A stretch of 44,777 nucleotides of DNA from Ardenticatenaceae bacterium (GCA_020634315.1 JACKBV010000034.1:1-44777), one strand, 5' to 3'. Shown: positions 34,419 to 43,666, numbered from the stretch's first letter. Translations and numbers: made by a program. Notes: generated by a model not told the origin, from the letters alone.

Positions 34419-36437
34419 TTAAGCAAATTCAACTTGATGAATACCAGAAGCGATTACGCCATGCCCAACCACTTCGATGGTTTCTTGCGTGTCGCCACGC
34501 GGCCCGGCTCCAGGGGTGGTGCGGAAAAGCTCCACATTGCGCACATATTGTACGCCGGGAACGCCGAGCAGACATTGATAGACGTCAGATACAACCAGAT
34601 CGCGCCCGAACGGCCAGCCTTCGCCATCAACGCCGCCCATGAGCGGGTTTAAAAAGCGGTAGAGACGGTGCAAGACGTCTGATTCGACCTGAGCATGGTT
34701 GGCTCCGGTGGCGGCTTGAATGGTGACACGGGCGGCGACCCAATAATATTCTGGGGCACGCACGTCCAGCCGTGTTGTCAACAATCGCCGCTTGTCCAGA
34801 TAAGTGAGCAGTTCTTCGTAAATGCCGTTTTGCTCGACTACCAGATGCTCTGGTTTGGGGCGCTCGCGGTCGCGTGGGTTTTGGATGTGGGGAATAATCA
34901 GCACATACACTTGTCCCGGAATGACACGGCTTTCACGAGCCGGGCGAGGCTGCAAGCATTTGACGCGATATTGTGCCCAGCCGGTATCACGCAAGATACG
35001 ACGGGCGAGAAATTCGAAGTCGGCTTCGGTGACGGCGCGGTCTTGGGAGCGCAGCAGGCCGGGTGCACGCATCATGGCGTCTTCGAGTGTTTCTGCGTCC
35101 AGGCCGCCAACGGCCGTTTCCCGATTTTTCACTTGGGCGATGAAAGGGATAGCCGTTTTGAGCGTGTTCAATTTGCCAGCCTGCACGTTCCCTTCCAGGC
35201 CGCCGCCGGTGCGATAACGCCGGAAGTAAAGACGCGCACCACGACGTGGGATACGGCCGTATCGCTTAATCGAGCCATCCCGCTGTCGAATGGCAGGTGC
35301 CAGCCGGAGTTCCCCCGTAACACTGTCCAGCGTGTAATGGGGATCATCCTGGCCCGACTGCGCAAAGTTCGGCACTTCTATCCAGGCCTCCTCATGATCG
35401 CCATCCATGACCACCAACGTTTCTTCCGGGCGTCTGCTCAACAGCGGCGTAACGTGCAGCTGATAAATTTGCCCGGTGGAGCCATCACTGGTTCCCAGCG
35501 GCTCCATCATCACCTCTTGCGCGTGTGTGGCTGGCGTAGCTCCGCCCCATCCTTGTGGCAGCACCTGGCGCAGGCGTGGCGTGGTTTCGTAGGGCTGCAT
35601 TTTGTCCAGATACTCGGTTGGCTGGCGGCGCACGCGCAGGCGTACCCAGTACAGATTGTCATGATTGACGCGGTTGCGGCCCATCGGCGGCAAAAACATG
35701 CGAATGCGACCGGGAACATTTAGCCCTTTGGTCATGTCTTCGCCGGGGTCTTGTTCACACTCAACCCAGGGCATGTCACGCGAGCCGGTAGAGGCTTCCC
35801 AAATGTAAGGAGGCAGGTTCGGATTGATGCCGCCACCGCCGCTGGGATCACAATCCAGTTCAAAGCCGAGGATGTAATCGCTTAGATCGTTGTCGAAGCC
35901 AAAGTAAAGGGCATCGTCGGCATGGGGGACGGGGGAGAAGATGGGGATGTTTTCTTGCCCCTTGAGCAGCCGTTCGATGTTGTGTGTCACAAATTCTTGT
36001 TCTTCGTTGCCGCCAAAAATGTGGGAGAAAACGGCCGTTAATTGTGGCGGCTCAATGACAAACAATTCATTGGTTGTGAACACAATCGACGGCTGCGTTT
36101 CCGTTTGCGTGCTGGCAACCTCCGTTCCCGCCGGAACCTCCAGCGGCACATCTTGCGGCGCAGACAGCCAAAATGTGACCGGCACTTTGGCTGGAACCGG
36201 CTCTTTCAAGCGCACGCCCAGCATCTCCATGAATTTGATGTAATGCAGGTCGGGCACCTGGTTCAAGCGGTACAGCAGCATGTCCGTCATCCAGGCGAAC
36301 AATTCAATCATCGTCACGCCCGGATCGCTGACATTGTGATCTGTCCACTCCTTGATGTAATGAGGAATGCGCTTTTTGGCTTCGTCAACAATATCTTGAA
36401 AATGCCGGTCATCCAGTTTTGGCGTTGGTAACGGCAT
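34419..36437 (-). CDS. Baseplate J-like protein (Afp11-like)
   Basis: 672 residues. The N-terminus has PKLDDRHFQDIVDEAKKRIPHYIKEWTDHNVSDPGVTMIELFAWMTDMLLYRLNQ, a signature of the putative baseplate assembly proteins of eCIS. The C-terminal third has NRETAVGGLDAETLEDAMMRAPGLLRSQDRAVTEADFEFLARR, the core of the baseplate J / gp6-like family. Such proteins form the wedges around the spike and trigger sheath contraction. Length agrees with Afp11-type members. ATG 36437 has an excellent AGGAGG ribosome binding site. It lies 61 bp after the gp25 gene, in a gap that holds palindromic repeats. Confidence 0.93.
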   Translation of the reverse strand: MPLPTPKLDDRHFQDIVDEAKKRIPHYIKEWTDHNVSDPGVTMIELFAWMTDMLLYRLNQVPDLHYIKFMEMLGVRLKEPVPAKVPVTFWLSAPQDVPLEVPAGTEVASTQTETQPSIVFTTNELFVIEPPQLTAVFSHIFGGNEEQEFVTHNIERLLKGQENIPIFSPVPHADDALYFGFDNDLSDYILGFELDCDPSGGGGINPNLPPYIWEASTGSRDMPWVECEQDPGEDMTKGLNVPGRIRMFLPPMGRNRVNHDNLYWVRLRVRRQPTEYLDKMQPYETTPRLRQVLPQGWGGATPATHAQEVMMEPLGTSDGSTGQIYQLHVTPLLSRRPEETLVVMDGDHEEAWIEVPNFAQSGQDDPHYTLDSVTGELRLAPAIRQRDGSIKRYGRIPRRGARLYFRRYRTGGGLEGNVQAGKLNTLKTAIPFIAQVKNRETAVGGLDAETLEDAMMRAPGLLRSQDRAVTEADFEFLARRILRDTGWAQYRVKCLQPRPARESRVIPGQVYVLIIPHIQNPRDRERPKPEHLVVEQNGIYEELLTYLDKRRLLTTRLDVRAPEYYWVAARVTIQAATGANHAQVESDVLHRLYRFLNPLMGGVDGEGWPFGRDLVVSDVYQCLLGVPGVQYVRNVELFRTTPGAGPRGDTQETIEVVGHGVIASGIHQVEFA

Positions 36438-36458
36438 AATAGCCTCCTAACGAAAATG

Positions 36459-36492
36459 ATCCTCCGCAGGTTGATGGAACCTCCCGGAGGTT
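36459..36492. repeat. Two AACCTCC-type palindromes inside the eCIS operon
   Basis: One degenerate copy (about 36459-36472, with CCTCCGCAGG) and one perfect copy of AACCTCCCGGAGGTT (36478-36492) lie in the gap between the gp25 and baseplate J genes. They belong to the same family as the five-copy cluster near 2391-2545. On the mRNA they may fold into a hairpin that tunes expression or stability. Confidence 0.7.
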
Positions 36493-36498
36493 GTGGTT

Positions 36499-36885
36499 CT
36501 ACTCTTCCGGAATCAGATAAAACGGAAAAACCAGACTGCGCGGGTCATTTGTTGCTTTGACCTTGTACTTGATTTCTAGCAGCAGCCGATTTTCAATGGG
36601 TTGTGCTGTCACTTCCATCACAATGATGCGCGGTTCCCACATGCCCAATGCTTCTTCCACATAACGTTCGGCCAGGCGGGCGGTTTGCGCATTGTTGGGC
36701 GCAAATAATAGCTCATGAATGCGGCAGCCAAAGCGGGGGCGCATCACCCGCTGCCCCGGCACCGTGCGCAAGATAATATGAATGGCTTGCTCCAGTTCGT
36801 TGCGCTCGCTGGTTAAAAGCAAATTGCCCTGTGGCCCAATTTGTGGTGGAAAAGACCACCCGGACCCAACGATTTCCTTCGTCAT
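36499..36885 (-). CDS. gp25-like baseplate wedge protein (Afp9-like)
   Basis: 128 residues, the normal size for the GPW/gp25 family. It contains GSGWSFPPQIGPQG, ELEQAIHIILRTVPGQRVMRPRFGCRIHELLFAPN and the C-terminal VEEALGMWEPRIIV segment. The TxxGxRxMRPxFG-type box is diagnostic. The protein has lysozyme-like ancestry without enzymatic activity and forms the inner baseplate that anchors the sheath. It starts nine bases after the PAAR gene, behind CAGGAAA. Confidence 0.95.
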   Translation of the reverse strand: MTKEIVGSGWSFPPQIGPQGNLLLTSERNELEQAIHIILRTVPGQRVMRPRFGCRIHELLFAPNNAQTARLAERYVEEALGMWEPRIIVMEVTAQPIENRLLLEIKYKVKATNDPRSLVFPFYLIPEE

Positions 36886-36894
36886 TTTCCTGTG

Positions 36895-37191
36895 CTACCC
36901 TCCAATTAAAACCATAGGATATCCGGCGACGATGACGCCGCCATGTGCTGTCTGGTCGCCCATGCGTGCGGCCGGCTTCCCGCCGATCAACACGGTGGTT
37001 GATCCCATGACAATGGTATCGGGCGGGCCAGTGCAGGTCGCCATATCTCCCACACAGGCAGCGGGCACGCCGCCAATTAAGACGGTTGGCGTCCCTGGCG
37101 GCAAAATAGGGCCGCCTACATGTGGCACCGGCCCCGGATTGACCATTGGGCAAGTATGCATGTCTCCGACTCGTGCTGCTGGTTTGCTCAT
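36895..37191 (-). CDS. PAAR spike-tip protein (Afp10-like)
   Basis: 98 residues made of PAAR-type repeats. It starts MSKPAARVGDMHTCPM, continues with PPGTPTVLIGGVPAACVGDMATC and GSTTVLIGGKPAARMGDQTAHGG, and ends YPMVLIGG. PAAR proteins form the sharp, metal-binding cone on the VgrG-like spike. It sits between the spike gene and gp25, the usual eCIS order. The ribosome binding site is weak, so coupled translation is possible. It has no extra toxin domain. Confidence 0.95.
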   Translation of the reverse strand: MSKPAARVGDMHTCPMVNPGPVPHVGGPILPPGTPTVLIGGVPAACVGDMATCTGPPDTIVMGSTTVLIGGKPAARMGDQTAHGGVIVAGYPMVLIGG

Positions 37192-37250
37192 AGTTTGTCG
37201 TCCGTAAACTGTAATTCCTGATCTGTAGCCGTTAATTCGCGGGCGGTGTG

Positions 37251-39008
37251 TTAGTTTAGCTTAATTAGCGAGCCTTTAATGTTGACGATGGCACCAGCCT
37301 GCAAATCGAGATTCAAGCCAGCTTCTAGCTTCATGTTCATGCCGCTTTTAATCTGGACATCGCCATTGCTCTGGATGGTGATTTTTCCGGCCCCGCTATC
37401 TTCCATCGTGATTTTTTGTCCGCCTGCGCTTTTGATCTCAATCTTTTTGCCTTGGTCGTCCATGGTGACGGTGTGTCCGCCGGACGTTTGCAGCTCTACT
37501 TTTTTGTTGGCATCATCAAAAAGCAAGTTGTGTCCATCGATGGATATAACTTCTATTTTTTGATCGGCATTGTCGTACATGGCCATGTAATGCCCGTTGC
37601 GTGAGTGCCAGGTACGAATGAGTGGTCTTTCGCCAGAGCTGCCGGAGGCTGCTTCTGGTGGAATGGCATTTTTGCCATTCCAGACGCCGCCAAGGATGCA
37701 GGGATAGTTGAAGTCGCCATGCTCAAAGGCGACGAGGACTTCGTCGCCTACATCGGGGATGAGGTAAAAGCCAGCTTCTGGCCCGGCGCCATTGCCAATG
37801 ACCCGTGCCCAAAAGCTTTCGGCATCGTCGGTCATCCAGGGATATTTGATTTTGACGCGGCCCCAATCATTGGGGTCGTTGGTGTTGGTGACAACGGCCG
37901 TTACCACGCCCGGCCACCGCTGCATAGGCTCTTGCTGGACTACCTGTTCCGCCAACATGCCGGTACGCGTGCCACGCACCGCGAAAGTCGTCCGCCATTT
38001 CTCAATATTGTAAGTGTGTGTGGCGTGTGTTACCAAATAGCTGCCGCTGAGCCGTTTCCCCAGCGCATCTAACTGAATGATTTGCCCGGCGCGAATATCG
38101 GGACGATCCTCGGCTATGCCTTCGGCATCAATAAATGCGCCGCTGCATTCATCTAACCGCGCTTTAGCCAGTGTGTCCGCTTCCGCCTGGCTCACGACCG
38201 GCTGGTCAACGATAATGAGTTTGCCCTGCCCAAAAGGAGCTGCCCAGACAGCCCCATCTTTAGAATCACCGATTTTGGGGTAAAGGCTTCCCTTTTTTGC
38301 CTGACCTACGATAGCCTGTTGTTTGCTAACATCCCATCCTTTGACGATCACTTCATTCACTTGTTCGGCTAAGGTTACGCGTGGTAGGAAAGAAATGAGG
38401 TCGGTGCCCCATTCGAGTGTGACCTGTGCGCTGTCGGTTGGCGGCTTGCGAAAGTAAAGTTTGCCATCATCGACGAAACATTCATAACCAATGCGCCAGG
38501 CACGCTGCATAAGAAAGGTGAGGTCGGATTGGTTGTCCTGGTAAATGTGCTCGTAAACGGTGTTGGTCGCATCGATCTGTGCAGATAAACCGGCACTGCT
38601 GGCACACTGACTGGCTATGTCGCTATCTTTGATGTTTAAATAGGCCTTGCTTTTTGTTTCCCGATAAAGGCGGTGTGATTTGTCGTAACCGCGCACAACT
38701 AATTTGGCCGTGCGCCCTTCTTCAAATCTTGGTTCGAGAGCGGTAATCTCCCCTTTGATCAGGGGTTTGGTGATGGTAAATTGGCCGCTGTCTTGTACTT
38801 TGGCGGTAATCTCTACAACTTTGGTCAGGTCGAAGGGGCCGTTGTCTAACAGTGAGAGTTTGGGATCATCCAACTCGATGGTGAACATGTGTGGCAGATG
38901 GGCATGTTGGTCAACAATCACTTCGAGCAAACTGTTTTGCACGGTTTCCTGGAGGGCTTGCCCATCAACTTTTATAACAACGCGACCACCAATTTCAGCT
39001 TCAGGCAT
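37251..39008 (-). CDS. VgrG-like spike protein (Afp8-like)
   Basis: 585 residues. The N-terminal part is the gpD/gp27-like region (residues about 1-350, with AWRIGYECFVDDGKLYFRKP). A gp5-type OB fold follows at about 365-450: WPGVVTAVVTNTNDPNDWGRVKIKYPW and then FYLIPDVGDEVLVAFEHGDFNYPCILGGVWNG. The tail is a beta-helix needle of short repeats such as GGHTVTMDDQGKKIEIKS and GDVQIKSGMNMKLEAG. These trimerise into the piercing spike capped by PAAR. No toxin extension is present. It starts 12 bases after the LysM gene. Confidence 0.95.
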   Translation of the reverse strand: MPEAEIGGRVVIKVDGQALQETVQNSLLEVIVDQHAHLPHMFTIELDDPKLSLLDNGPFDLTKVVEITAKVQDSGQFTITKPLIKGEITALEPRFEEGRTAKLVVRGYDKSHRLYRETKSKAYLNIKDSDIASQCASSAGLSAQIDATNTVYEHIYQDNQSDLTFLMQRAWRIGYECFVDDGKLYFRKPPTDSAQVTLEWGTDLISFLPRVTLAEQVNEVIVKGWDVSKQQAIVGQAKKGSLYPKIGDSKDGAVWAAPFGQGKLIIVDQPVVSQAEADTLAKARLDECSGAFIDAEGIAEDRPDIRAGQIIQLDALGKRLSGSYLVTHATHTYNIEKWRTTFAVRGTRTGMLAEQVVQQEPMQRWPGVVTAVVTNTNDPNDWGRVKIKYPWMTDDAESFWARVIGNGAGPEAGFYLIPDVGDEVLVAFEHGDFNYPCILGGVWNGKNAIPPEAASGSSGERPLIRTWHSRNGHYMAMYDNADQKIEVISIDGHNLLFDDANKKVELQTSGGHTVTMDDQGKKIEIKSAGGQKITMEDSGAGKITIQSNGDVQIKSGMNMKLEAGLNLDLQAGAIVNIKGSLIKLN

Positions 39009-39020
39009 TGCTTTTCTCGC

Positions 39021-39698
39021 TTACACGATTTGTGGAATGGTTATGACTTGTCCCGGACGCAGTGTGCGGGGGTTGATAATATGATTGTAGGCGGCGATGA
39101 TGCGCCATTTGGTGGCGTCGCCGTAAACTTCAGCGGCAATCAAGTCGAGGCGGTCGCCGTAGACGATTGGCCGAATTTGTTGGATGGGGCCACCGCCTGA
39201 TGTGGGATTTTGGTGCGGGTAGCGGGTGGGGTCTTCGCTTTGGATGAAGCTCAGCGTGACTTCGGCGCGTACCGGCTTGCCGTCTTTGTCAAAGAGGGTG
39301 TATTTGATGGTCATCTCTTTGATGTAGGCGGTGAATTCAAAAGAAGCCCAGGAGAAGACGATTTCCGGCGGAGCGGAGTCGGGATCGCTGTCGTTGACGG
39401 GGCGCATTAAATCCCAAAGTTTGTTGGTGGTTGTGGTCAGGTTTTCTTTTGTTTCGTATGTGTCGAAGTAGAGTGTGCTGAGGGTCAGCGTGGAACGGCC
39501 GTAACTGGTAAAGTTCGGTTTGGGGGGGCGTCGCGGCGAGTTCTCGTTGTTCTCCTCAAAATTGTTTACCTTTTTGATCGTGTAATGTTCCGGGTTAAAC
39601 ATGCAGGGGATGCTAATGCTGCCATCGACGGTAGCAATGGTGGCGGCTGTTAATCCACTGCGCGTTAAGTTTTCACTTTGGGTTGCTGATGCGGCCAC
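39021..39698 (-). CDS. LysM-domain baseplate protein (Afp7-like)
   Basis: 225 residues. The N-terminal part contains IPCMFNPEHYTIKK and TLSTLYFDTYETKENLTTTTNKLWDLM, typical of eCIS Afp7 proteins. A C-terminal LysM-like domain (about 172-225) reads RPIVYGDRLDLIAAEVYGDATKWRIIAAYNHIINPRTLRPGQVITIP. It stabilises the hub between tube and baseplate. The start is a GTG at 39698 preceded by AAGAGG. Its C-terminus is 12 bp from the spike gene. Confidence 0.93.
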   Translation of the reverse strand: MAASATQSENLTRSGLTAATIATVDGSISIPCMFNPEHYTIKKVNNFEENNENSPRRPPKPNFTSYGRSTLTLSTLYFDTYETKENLTTTTNKLWDLMRPVNDSDPDSAPPEIVFSWASFEFTAYIKEMTIKYTLFDKDGKPVRAEVTLSFIQSEDPTRYPHQNPTSGGGPIQQIRPIVYGDRLDLIAAEVYGDATKWRIIAAYNHIINPRTLRPGQVITIPQIV

Positions 39699-39750
39699 TG
39701 TCTTACCTCTTTTTACTGAAAAAGGTTATTTTCAGACGCAGTTTGCGCGT

Positions 39751-42700
39751 TTAACGCCTGCGTCCTCGTTCTCTCTCTACGGCTAGCCGTCGTTGTAGCT
39801 GTTGATAAACGAGGCGTGCTAGCTGGTCAATGTCGATTTCTGTTTCCAGTTCATCTAGCTCCGGCAATTCTGCGCTGGTTTCTGATGTTGCGCTAGCAGC
39901 CGGTGCGGCTACTGGTTCTGCCGGTGCACGTTGAATGGTGGGTGATGCCGTTTGCGCCACATCGCCATTCGCATAACCATTCACTGCTTCTGATTCCTCA
40001 ATTGCCCTGGATATTAATTCACTGGGCTGCTCGCTGGTGACTGTTTGGCTGCTGGCCGTTTGGCGAGCTGTGACGGTTGATGGGGATGCGGAAACGGCCG
40101 TTCTCTGTACCGGCGTCATCTTTATGGCCTCGACCTGGGCAATGGCGGCCTGCACGGTCGTTTTGCCACTGGTTGCCTGACTGGCCGGGATACGCGGTGA
40201 TGCTGGCGCGGCCGTCCTTTGCACAACCGGCGCTCGTGGGGCTTCGGCCTGGGCAATGGCCGCTTGAACGGCCGTTGCGGTTGGTCTTGCCGCTGCCTGC
40301 TGTGGTGCGTTGACCGTTTTTTCTATAACTGGTGTACCGACGGCTTGCACTGTTGTCCGCCGCACCATCTCTGCTTGCGTGCCGGGCAATGGCCTGTTTG
40401 TTGGCGCTTCGGCGGCGGCGATGGCGCGTTGTATGGTTGGCGATAGGGTCGGGGATACGGCCGTTGCTGCTGGCGTGTCCCCTGTACGCGGCGCGGTGCT
40501 GGGTGCCGCGAATTCGTGTTTTGCGGGCACGCTTGTAGCTGTTGTGGCCGTGACCGGCTTTGTTGTGGCCTGCCGCTGGATGGGCGGCGTGGCTGCGCCG
40601 GAGGTTGTCGCTGCTGTGCGCGGCGCGGTTGGCGTGGCCGTCGAAGATGGGCTTGTTGATGGCCGACTCGCTGCTGGCGCAGATGGGCGTGCTGCTGGTT
40701 GCATGGGTGTGGAAGAGGGGGGCCGTCTTTCGCTCCCGGTATCGCTGGCTGTCGTGGCTGGCGCTTCGGCGGCGGCAATGGCCCGCTGTACGGCCGTTGC
40801 CGCTGTCGTTGTCGTGGCTGGTGCGGCTGCCTGGGTTTGTTGCGGCGGTTTAACCGCTGGTGTGGGCGGGCGCTCAGGTGTGGGGTGAGAAACGGCAGTT
40901 ACCGGTGTGGCAGGCGTTTTGGGTGTCGTCGGTGCGGATTGCCGGGCAATTCGTTGGCTAATTGGCGCTGGCTGCACCTGGGGCGCAGTCTGCTGTGGGG
41001 CGATGCCAGTGGATTGCGCTGTCGTTGGCGTTGTAGATGTTTCGGCGGCGGCGATAGCCCGCTGTACATCTGGTGCTGTCGGGCGGATTTGTGGGCGCGT
41101 GGACGGCGTGGTTGGCGAAACGGCCGTAGCCGGTGACGGTGTTGCCGGGGTTGTCGGCGCTGCCTGTTTTTGCAGGGTTGGCGCTGCCGGAGAGATGTCA
41201 GGCTGTGTGATGGAAGGGGGTGGTGCTGGTCGCGAAACGGCCGTTTCCCGCCGTTCTTCTCGTGGAACAGCAGGCGCGGTTGGTGGTGCGGTTCGCGTGG
41301 TGGTGGGCGCAGCCGTTTCCGCCGCCATGATGGCGCGTTGCACAGCTTCATCCCCGATGGATGCCGGGGGCGTTGTCGTTATTGGTTTGTCTGGCGCAGT
41401 CGCCGGTACTGTTGGCGATGAGGCGGTTTGCTGTTCGGGCAGACGCGCTGCGGGCGGTTGTTCCTTTGCTGGCGATGGCGCTGCACCGGAAGGCGTAGCT
41501 TGCGTTTGTCGCTGCACGGACGTTGTCGGCGCTGTTTCTGTCGTAACGCGTTCTGATGGTGCTGTTGTCTTGGCTTGCGCGGCCAATGTTGGCGGTTGTG
41601 CCGCTGGTGCGCTTGTTTTGCCGGATGGCGGTGTGGCGGCTGTGCCCGGTGTTGCCGGAGCGCGTTGGACAGCGGGGGCTGTGGGAGCACTGGCAGAACT
41701 GGGCGTTGTTGCCGTTGGTGTGGGCTTAGAAATAGTTGGGGCAGCTGCCGTTGGCGGCGCTGGCTGTGCTGGTGCGGGGGGCACCGGGCTTGTTGCCGTT
41801 GGTGGTGCAGCCCTTTCGCTAATGCTGCCGGATGTTTCGGCGGCGGCGATGGCTCGCTGAACGGCCGTTTCCGATACAGTTACCGGCGTTGACTCCACCG
41901 TTTCGCTTGTGCTGACGGCTGCCGGGGTAGCGGGCTTGTCAGGCGTTGGCGGTGTGTCACCCAAAATTTCCCACATATCCGATGGCAAGGGGCCAATTTC
42001 GGTGGGAATGGTCTCGGCTGTTGGCGCTGGCGTGCCGCTGTCCGCCACGGTTGGCGGCGGGGGTGTTGTTGCTTGTGCGGCTTCGCGTTTGGGCTGTACT
42101 CTGGCGGGCGCTGTTGTTGGGCGCGGCCTGTTGGGTAGATGCAGTTCAACGGAGGAAGCGGTGGCGCGACCAGGGTTGATTTTGTCGAGTTTGGTTTGCA
42201 CAGCGGCCGTTTCTGTGGGGTCGATACGTACAATCGGCCGTTCCTGTGGGGTGGCGGGTGGCGCTGCTGCCGGTTCTGGAGAGGGCGCACCCGGTCTGCG
42301 TCGTACCGGCCAAGCCTCTTCAAGCCGGGGTTTGGCTGATGCAGACGCGGCTGCGGGCGCATCAGCAGGCGTGGCAGGCGGCGTTGTTTCTGCTGCGGCA
42401 ACGGCGCGAGAGATGTCTGGCGCGGCCGCCGCTGGTGCTTCTGAGGCACTGTCTACTGGCGCGACAGCGGTTGTTTCTTTGCGCTGATGCGCGTTGTAGA
42501 TGGATTGCAACCGCTGCCAATTGGCTTCTGCTTCTGTTTTGGGTTGTACGACAGGGTTGGCTGTTTGGCGAGTGGGTTGGACGGGTGTGACGGTCTCTTT
42601 TGCCGGTGAAGCCGCTGCCGGAGCCGCCGCTGGAGCGGCAAGTGGGGCAGCGGGCGCGGGCGTTCTTTTTTGATCGTGTGCTTGCACAATCCGCTGTAGG

Positions 42701-42981
42701 CGCTGCCAATCGCTTTGTTCTGCTGTGGGCGCTGGCGGCACTATGGGTGCTGCCGGTGTGGCGGGCATGGTGCTGGCTTCTACCGTGTCGATGGCGCGTT
42801 GGATGTCGTGGGAAACGGCCGTATCGCTATCCTGCTCTCCAACAGATTCCACAGGCATCGCCATCTCTACCCTGTTTGTTGCCGGGCTGACATACGGCGG
42901 CACAGCTTGCGCCGTGCGAAAGAGGGTGGAAAAATTTGCGTGCCGCCGCACCCGATCTAAGAGAGGATTGTTCCGTTTCAT
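39751..42981 (-). CDS. Pro/Ala/Thr-rich repeat protein of the eCIS (role unclear)
   Basis: About 1,076 residues from ATG 42981, which overlaps the stop of tube protein 2 by four bases (ATGA). The start MKRNNPLLDRVRRHANF is followed by a very long disordered Pro/Ala/Thr region. About ten copies of a short helical motif, (V/I)QRAIAAAE or close variants, are spread through it at irregular spacing. The C-terminus (ELDELETEIDIDQLARLVYQQLQRRLAVERERGRRR) resembles that of the 48-residue protein encoded upstream. No enzymatic domain is visible. Its place between tube and LysM genes, and the shared tail, suggest a structural or scaffolding role, perhaps a variable-length tape-like or cap-binding protein. 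Composition is unlike any standard tape measure, so this is uncertain. Confidence 0.8.
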   Translation of the reverse strand: MKRNNPLLDRVRRHANFSTLFRTAQAVPPYVSPATNRVEMAMPVESVGEQDSDTAVSHDIQRAIDTVEASTMPATPAAPIVPPAPTAEQSDWQRLQRIVQAHDQKRTPAPAAPLAAPAAAPAAASPAKETVTPVQPTRQTANPVVQPKTEAEANWQRLQSIYNAHQRKETTAVAPVDSASEAPAAAAPDISRAVAAAETTPPATPADAPAAASASAKPRLEEAWPVRRRPGAPSPEPAAAPPATPQERPIVRIDPTETAAVQTKLDKINPGRATASSVELHLPNRPRPTTAPARVQPKREAAQATTPPPPTVADSGTPAPTAETIPTEIGPLPSDMWEILGDTPPTPDKPATPAAVSTSETVESTPVTVSETAVQRAIAAAETSGSISERAAPPTATSPVPPAPAQPAPPTAAAPTISKPTPTATTPSSASAPTAPAVQRAPATPGTAATPPSGKTSAPAAQPPTLAAQAKTTAPSERVTTETAPTTSVQRQTQATPSGAAPSPAKEQPPAARLPEQQTASSPTVPATAPDKPITTTPPASIGDEAVQRAIMAAETAAPTTTRTAPPTAPAVPREERRETAVSRPAPPPSITQPDISPAAPTLQKQAAPTTPATPSPATAVSPTTPSTRPQIRPTAPDVQRAIAAAETSTTPTTAQSTGIAPQQTAPQVQPAPISQRIARQSAPTTPKTPATPVTAVSHPTPERPPTPAVKPPQQTQAAAPATTTTAATAVQRAIAAAEAPATTASDTGSERRPPSSTPMQPAARPSAPAASRPSTSPSSTATPTAPRTAATTSGAATPPIQRQATTKPVTATTATSVPAKHEFAAPSTAPRTGDTPAATAVSPTLSPTIQRAIAAAEAPTNRPLPGTQAEMVRRTTVQAVGTPVIEKTVNAPQQAAARPTATAVQAAIAQAEAPRAPVVQRTAAPASPRIPASQATSGKTTVQAAIAQVEAIKMTPVQRTAVSASPSTVTARQTASSQTVTSEQPSELISRAIEESEAVNGYANGDVAQTASPTIQRAPAEPVAAPAASATSETSAELPELDELETEIDIDQLARLVYQQLQRRLAVERERGRRR

Positions 42982-43481
42982 GCTGATGATCCAGTATGTC
43001 GCGTCAGCGACACACCATTGCAAGCCAGTTCAAGCGTTTGAATCGCCACGGTGTTTTCGCCCGTATTTAACTGAGGCCCAGTCCATTTAATGGGATAAGC
43101 CCCATCAATGTCCCAGGTCATCACCGGCTTTTGCAGCTTGCTTTTGGCATTGAGGAGTTTGATTGTCACTTTGCGCCGCGTAAAATTTTCATCCAGGGCG
43201 TCAAGATACCAATCGAGCAGGGCGCTGGTTCCCAGGCCATTTTTAAGCGTGATGCGTGCGCTCTTGCGTCGCCCTGGTAGTTGGTGGATGTAGGAATTTA
43301 ACCCACCTTCCTTAATCTCGGTGATGTCCCATTCAATTACGGGCAGGGTGCATTCCGTAAACACGCCTTGGGGCAGGTTTTCAATGTCAATGACAAAGCG
43401 AAAGGTCGGATTGGTATGTGCCCTTGCCGTTTCCAGGCTTGTGCTTTTGAGTGCGTCAACAAGCTGGTTTGGTGCCGCCAT
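42978..43481 (-). CDS. eCIS inner tube protein 2 (gp19-like, Afp5-type)
   Basis: 167 residues of the T4 gp19-like tube family. The motifs are NPTFRFVIDIENLPQGVFTECTLPVIEWDITEIKEGG, KNGLGTSALLDWYLDALD and a C-terminal VAIQTLELACNGV. Tube proteins stack as hexamers to form the needle that carries cargo. A second, shorter tube-like protein at this place in the cluster matches Afp5, which joins tube and baseplate. It starts at ATG 43481 behind GAGGAAGAG, and its stop overlaps the next gene. Confidence 0.9.
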   Translation of the reverse strand: MAAPNQLVDALKSTSLETARAHTNPTFRFVIDIENLPQGVFTECTLPVIEWDITEIKEGGLNSYIHQLPGRRKSARITLKNGLGTSALLDWYLDALDENFTRRKVTIKLLNAKSKLQKPVMTWDIDGAYPIKWTGPQLNTGENTVAIQTLELACNGVSLTRHTGSSA

Positions 43482-43504
43482 TTCTCTTCCTCACAAATGT
43501 AGTG

Positions 43505-43651
43505 TTACCGTTTTCGCGTTGTTCGCTGCCGTTCTCGTTCTGTCTTTAAGTCGGCCAGCCATAACGCGTAGACTTTATCCGTTACTTGTTTGACAAGTTC
43601 CGGTGTGATTTTTGATTCTGAAGTGGTAGACGATTGGTCTGAATTCGCCAT
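43505..43651 (-). CDS. 48-residue eCIS protein with ERER tail
   Basis: This small gene encodes MANSDQSSTTSESKITPELV, then a helix KQVTDKVYALWLADLK and a basic tail TERERQRTTRKR. It lies exactly in the gap between tube protein 2 and the CPHC protein, on the same strand. Its start is 15 bases after the upstream stop. The pattern (I)TPELVxxVxDKVYxLxLxDLKxERER is close to the C-terminal end of the Pro/Ala/Thr-rich protein (IDIDQLARLVYQQLQRRLAVERERG). Such short proteins are easily missed by gene finders. It probably binds the tube or a baseplate partner through its helix. Confidence 0.75.
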   Translation of the reverse strand: MANSDQSSTTSESKITPELVKQVTDKVYALWLADLKTERERQRTTRKR

Positions 43652-43666
43652 GTTTGTCATTCTGTA

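Noticed and set aside
40907..41860. Long plus-strand frame opposite the Pro/Ala/Thr-rich gene
   Set aside because: It is a Gly/Ala/Val-rich antisense shadow arising from the biased composition. The minus-strand frame has a proper start coupled to the tube gene and repeated helices.
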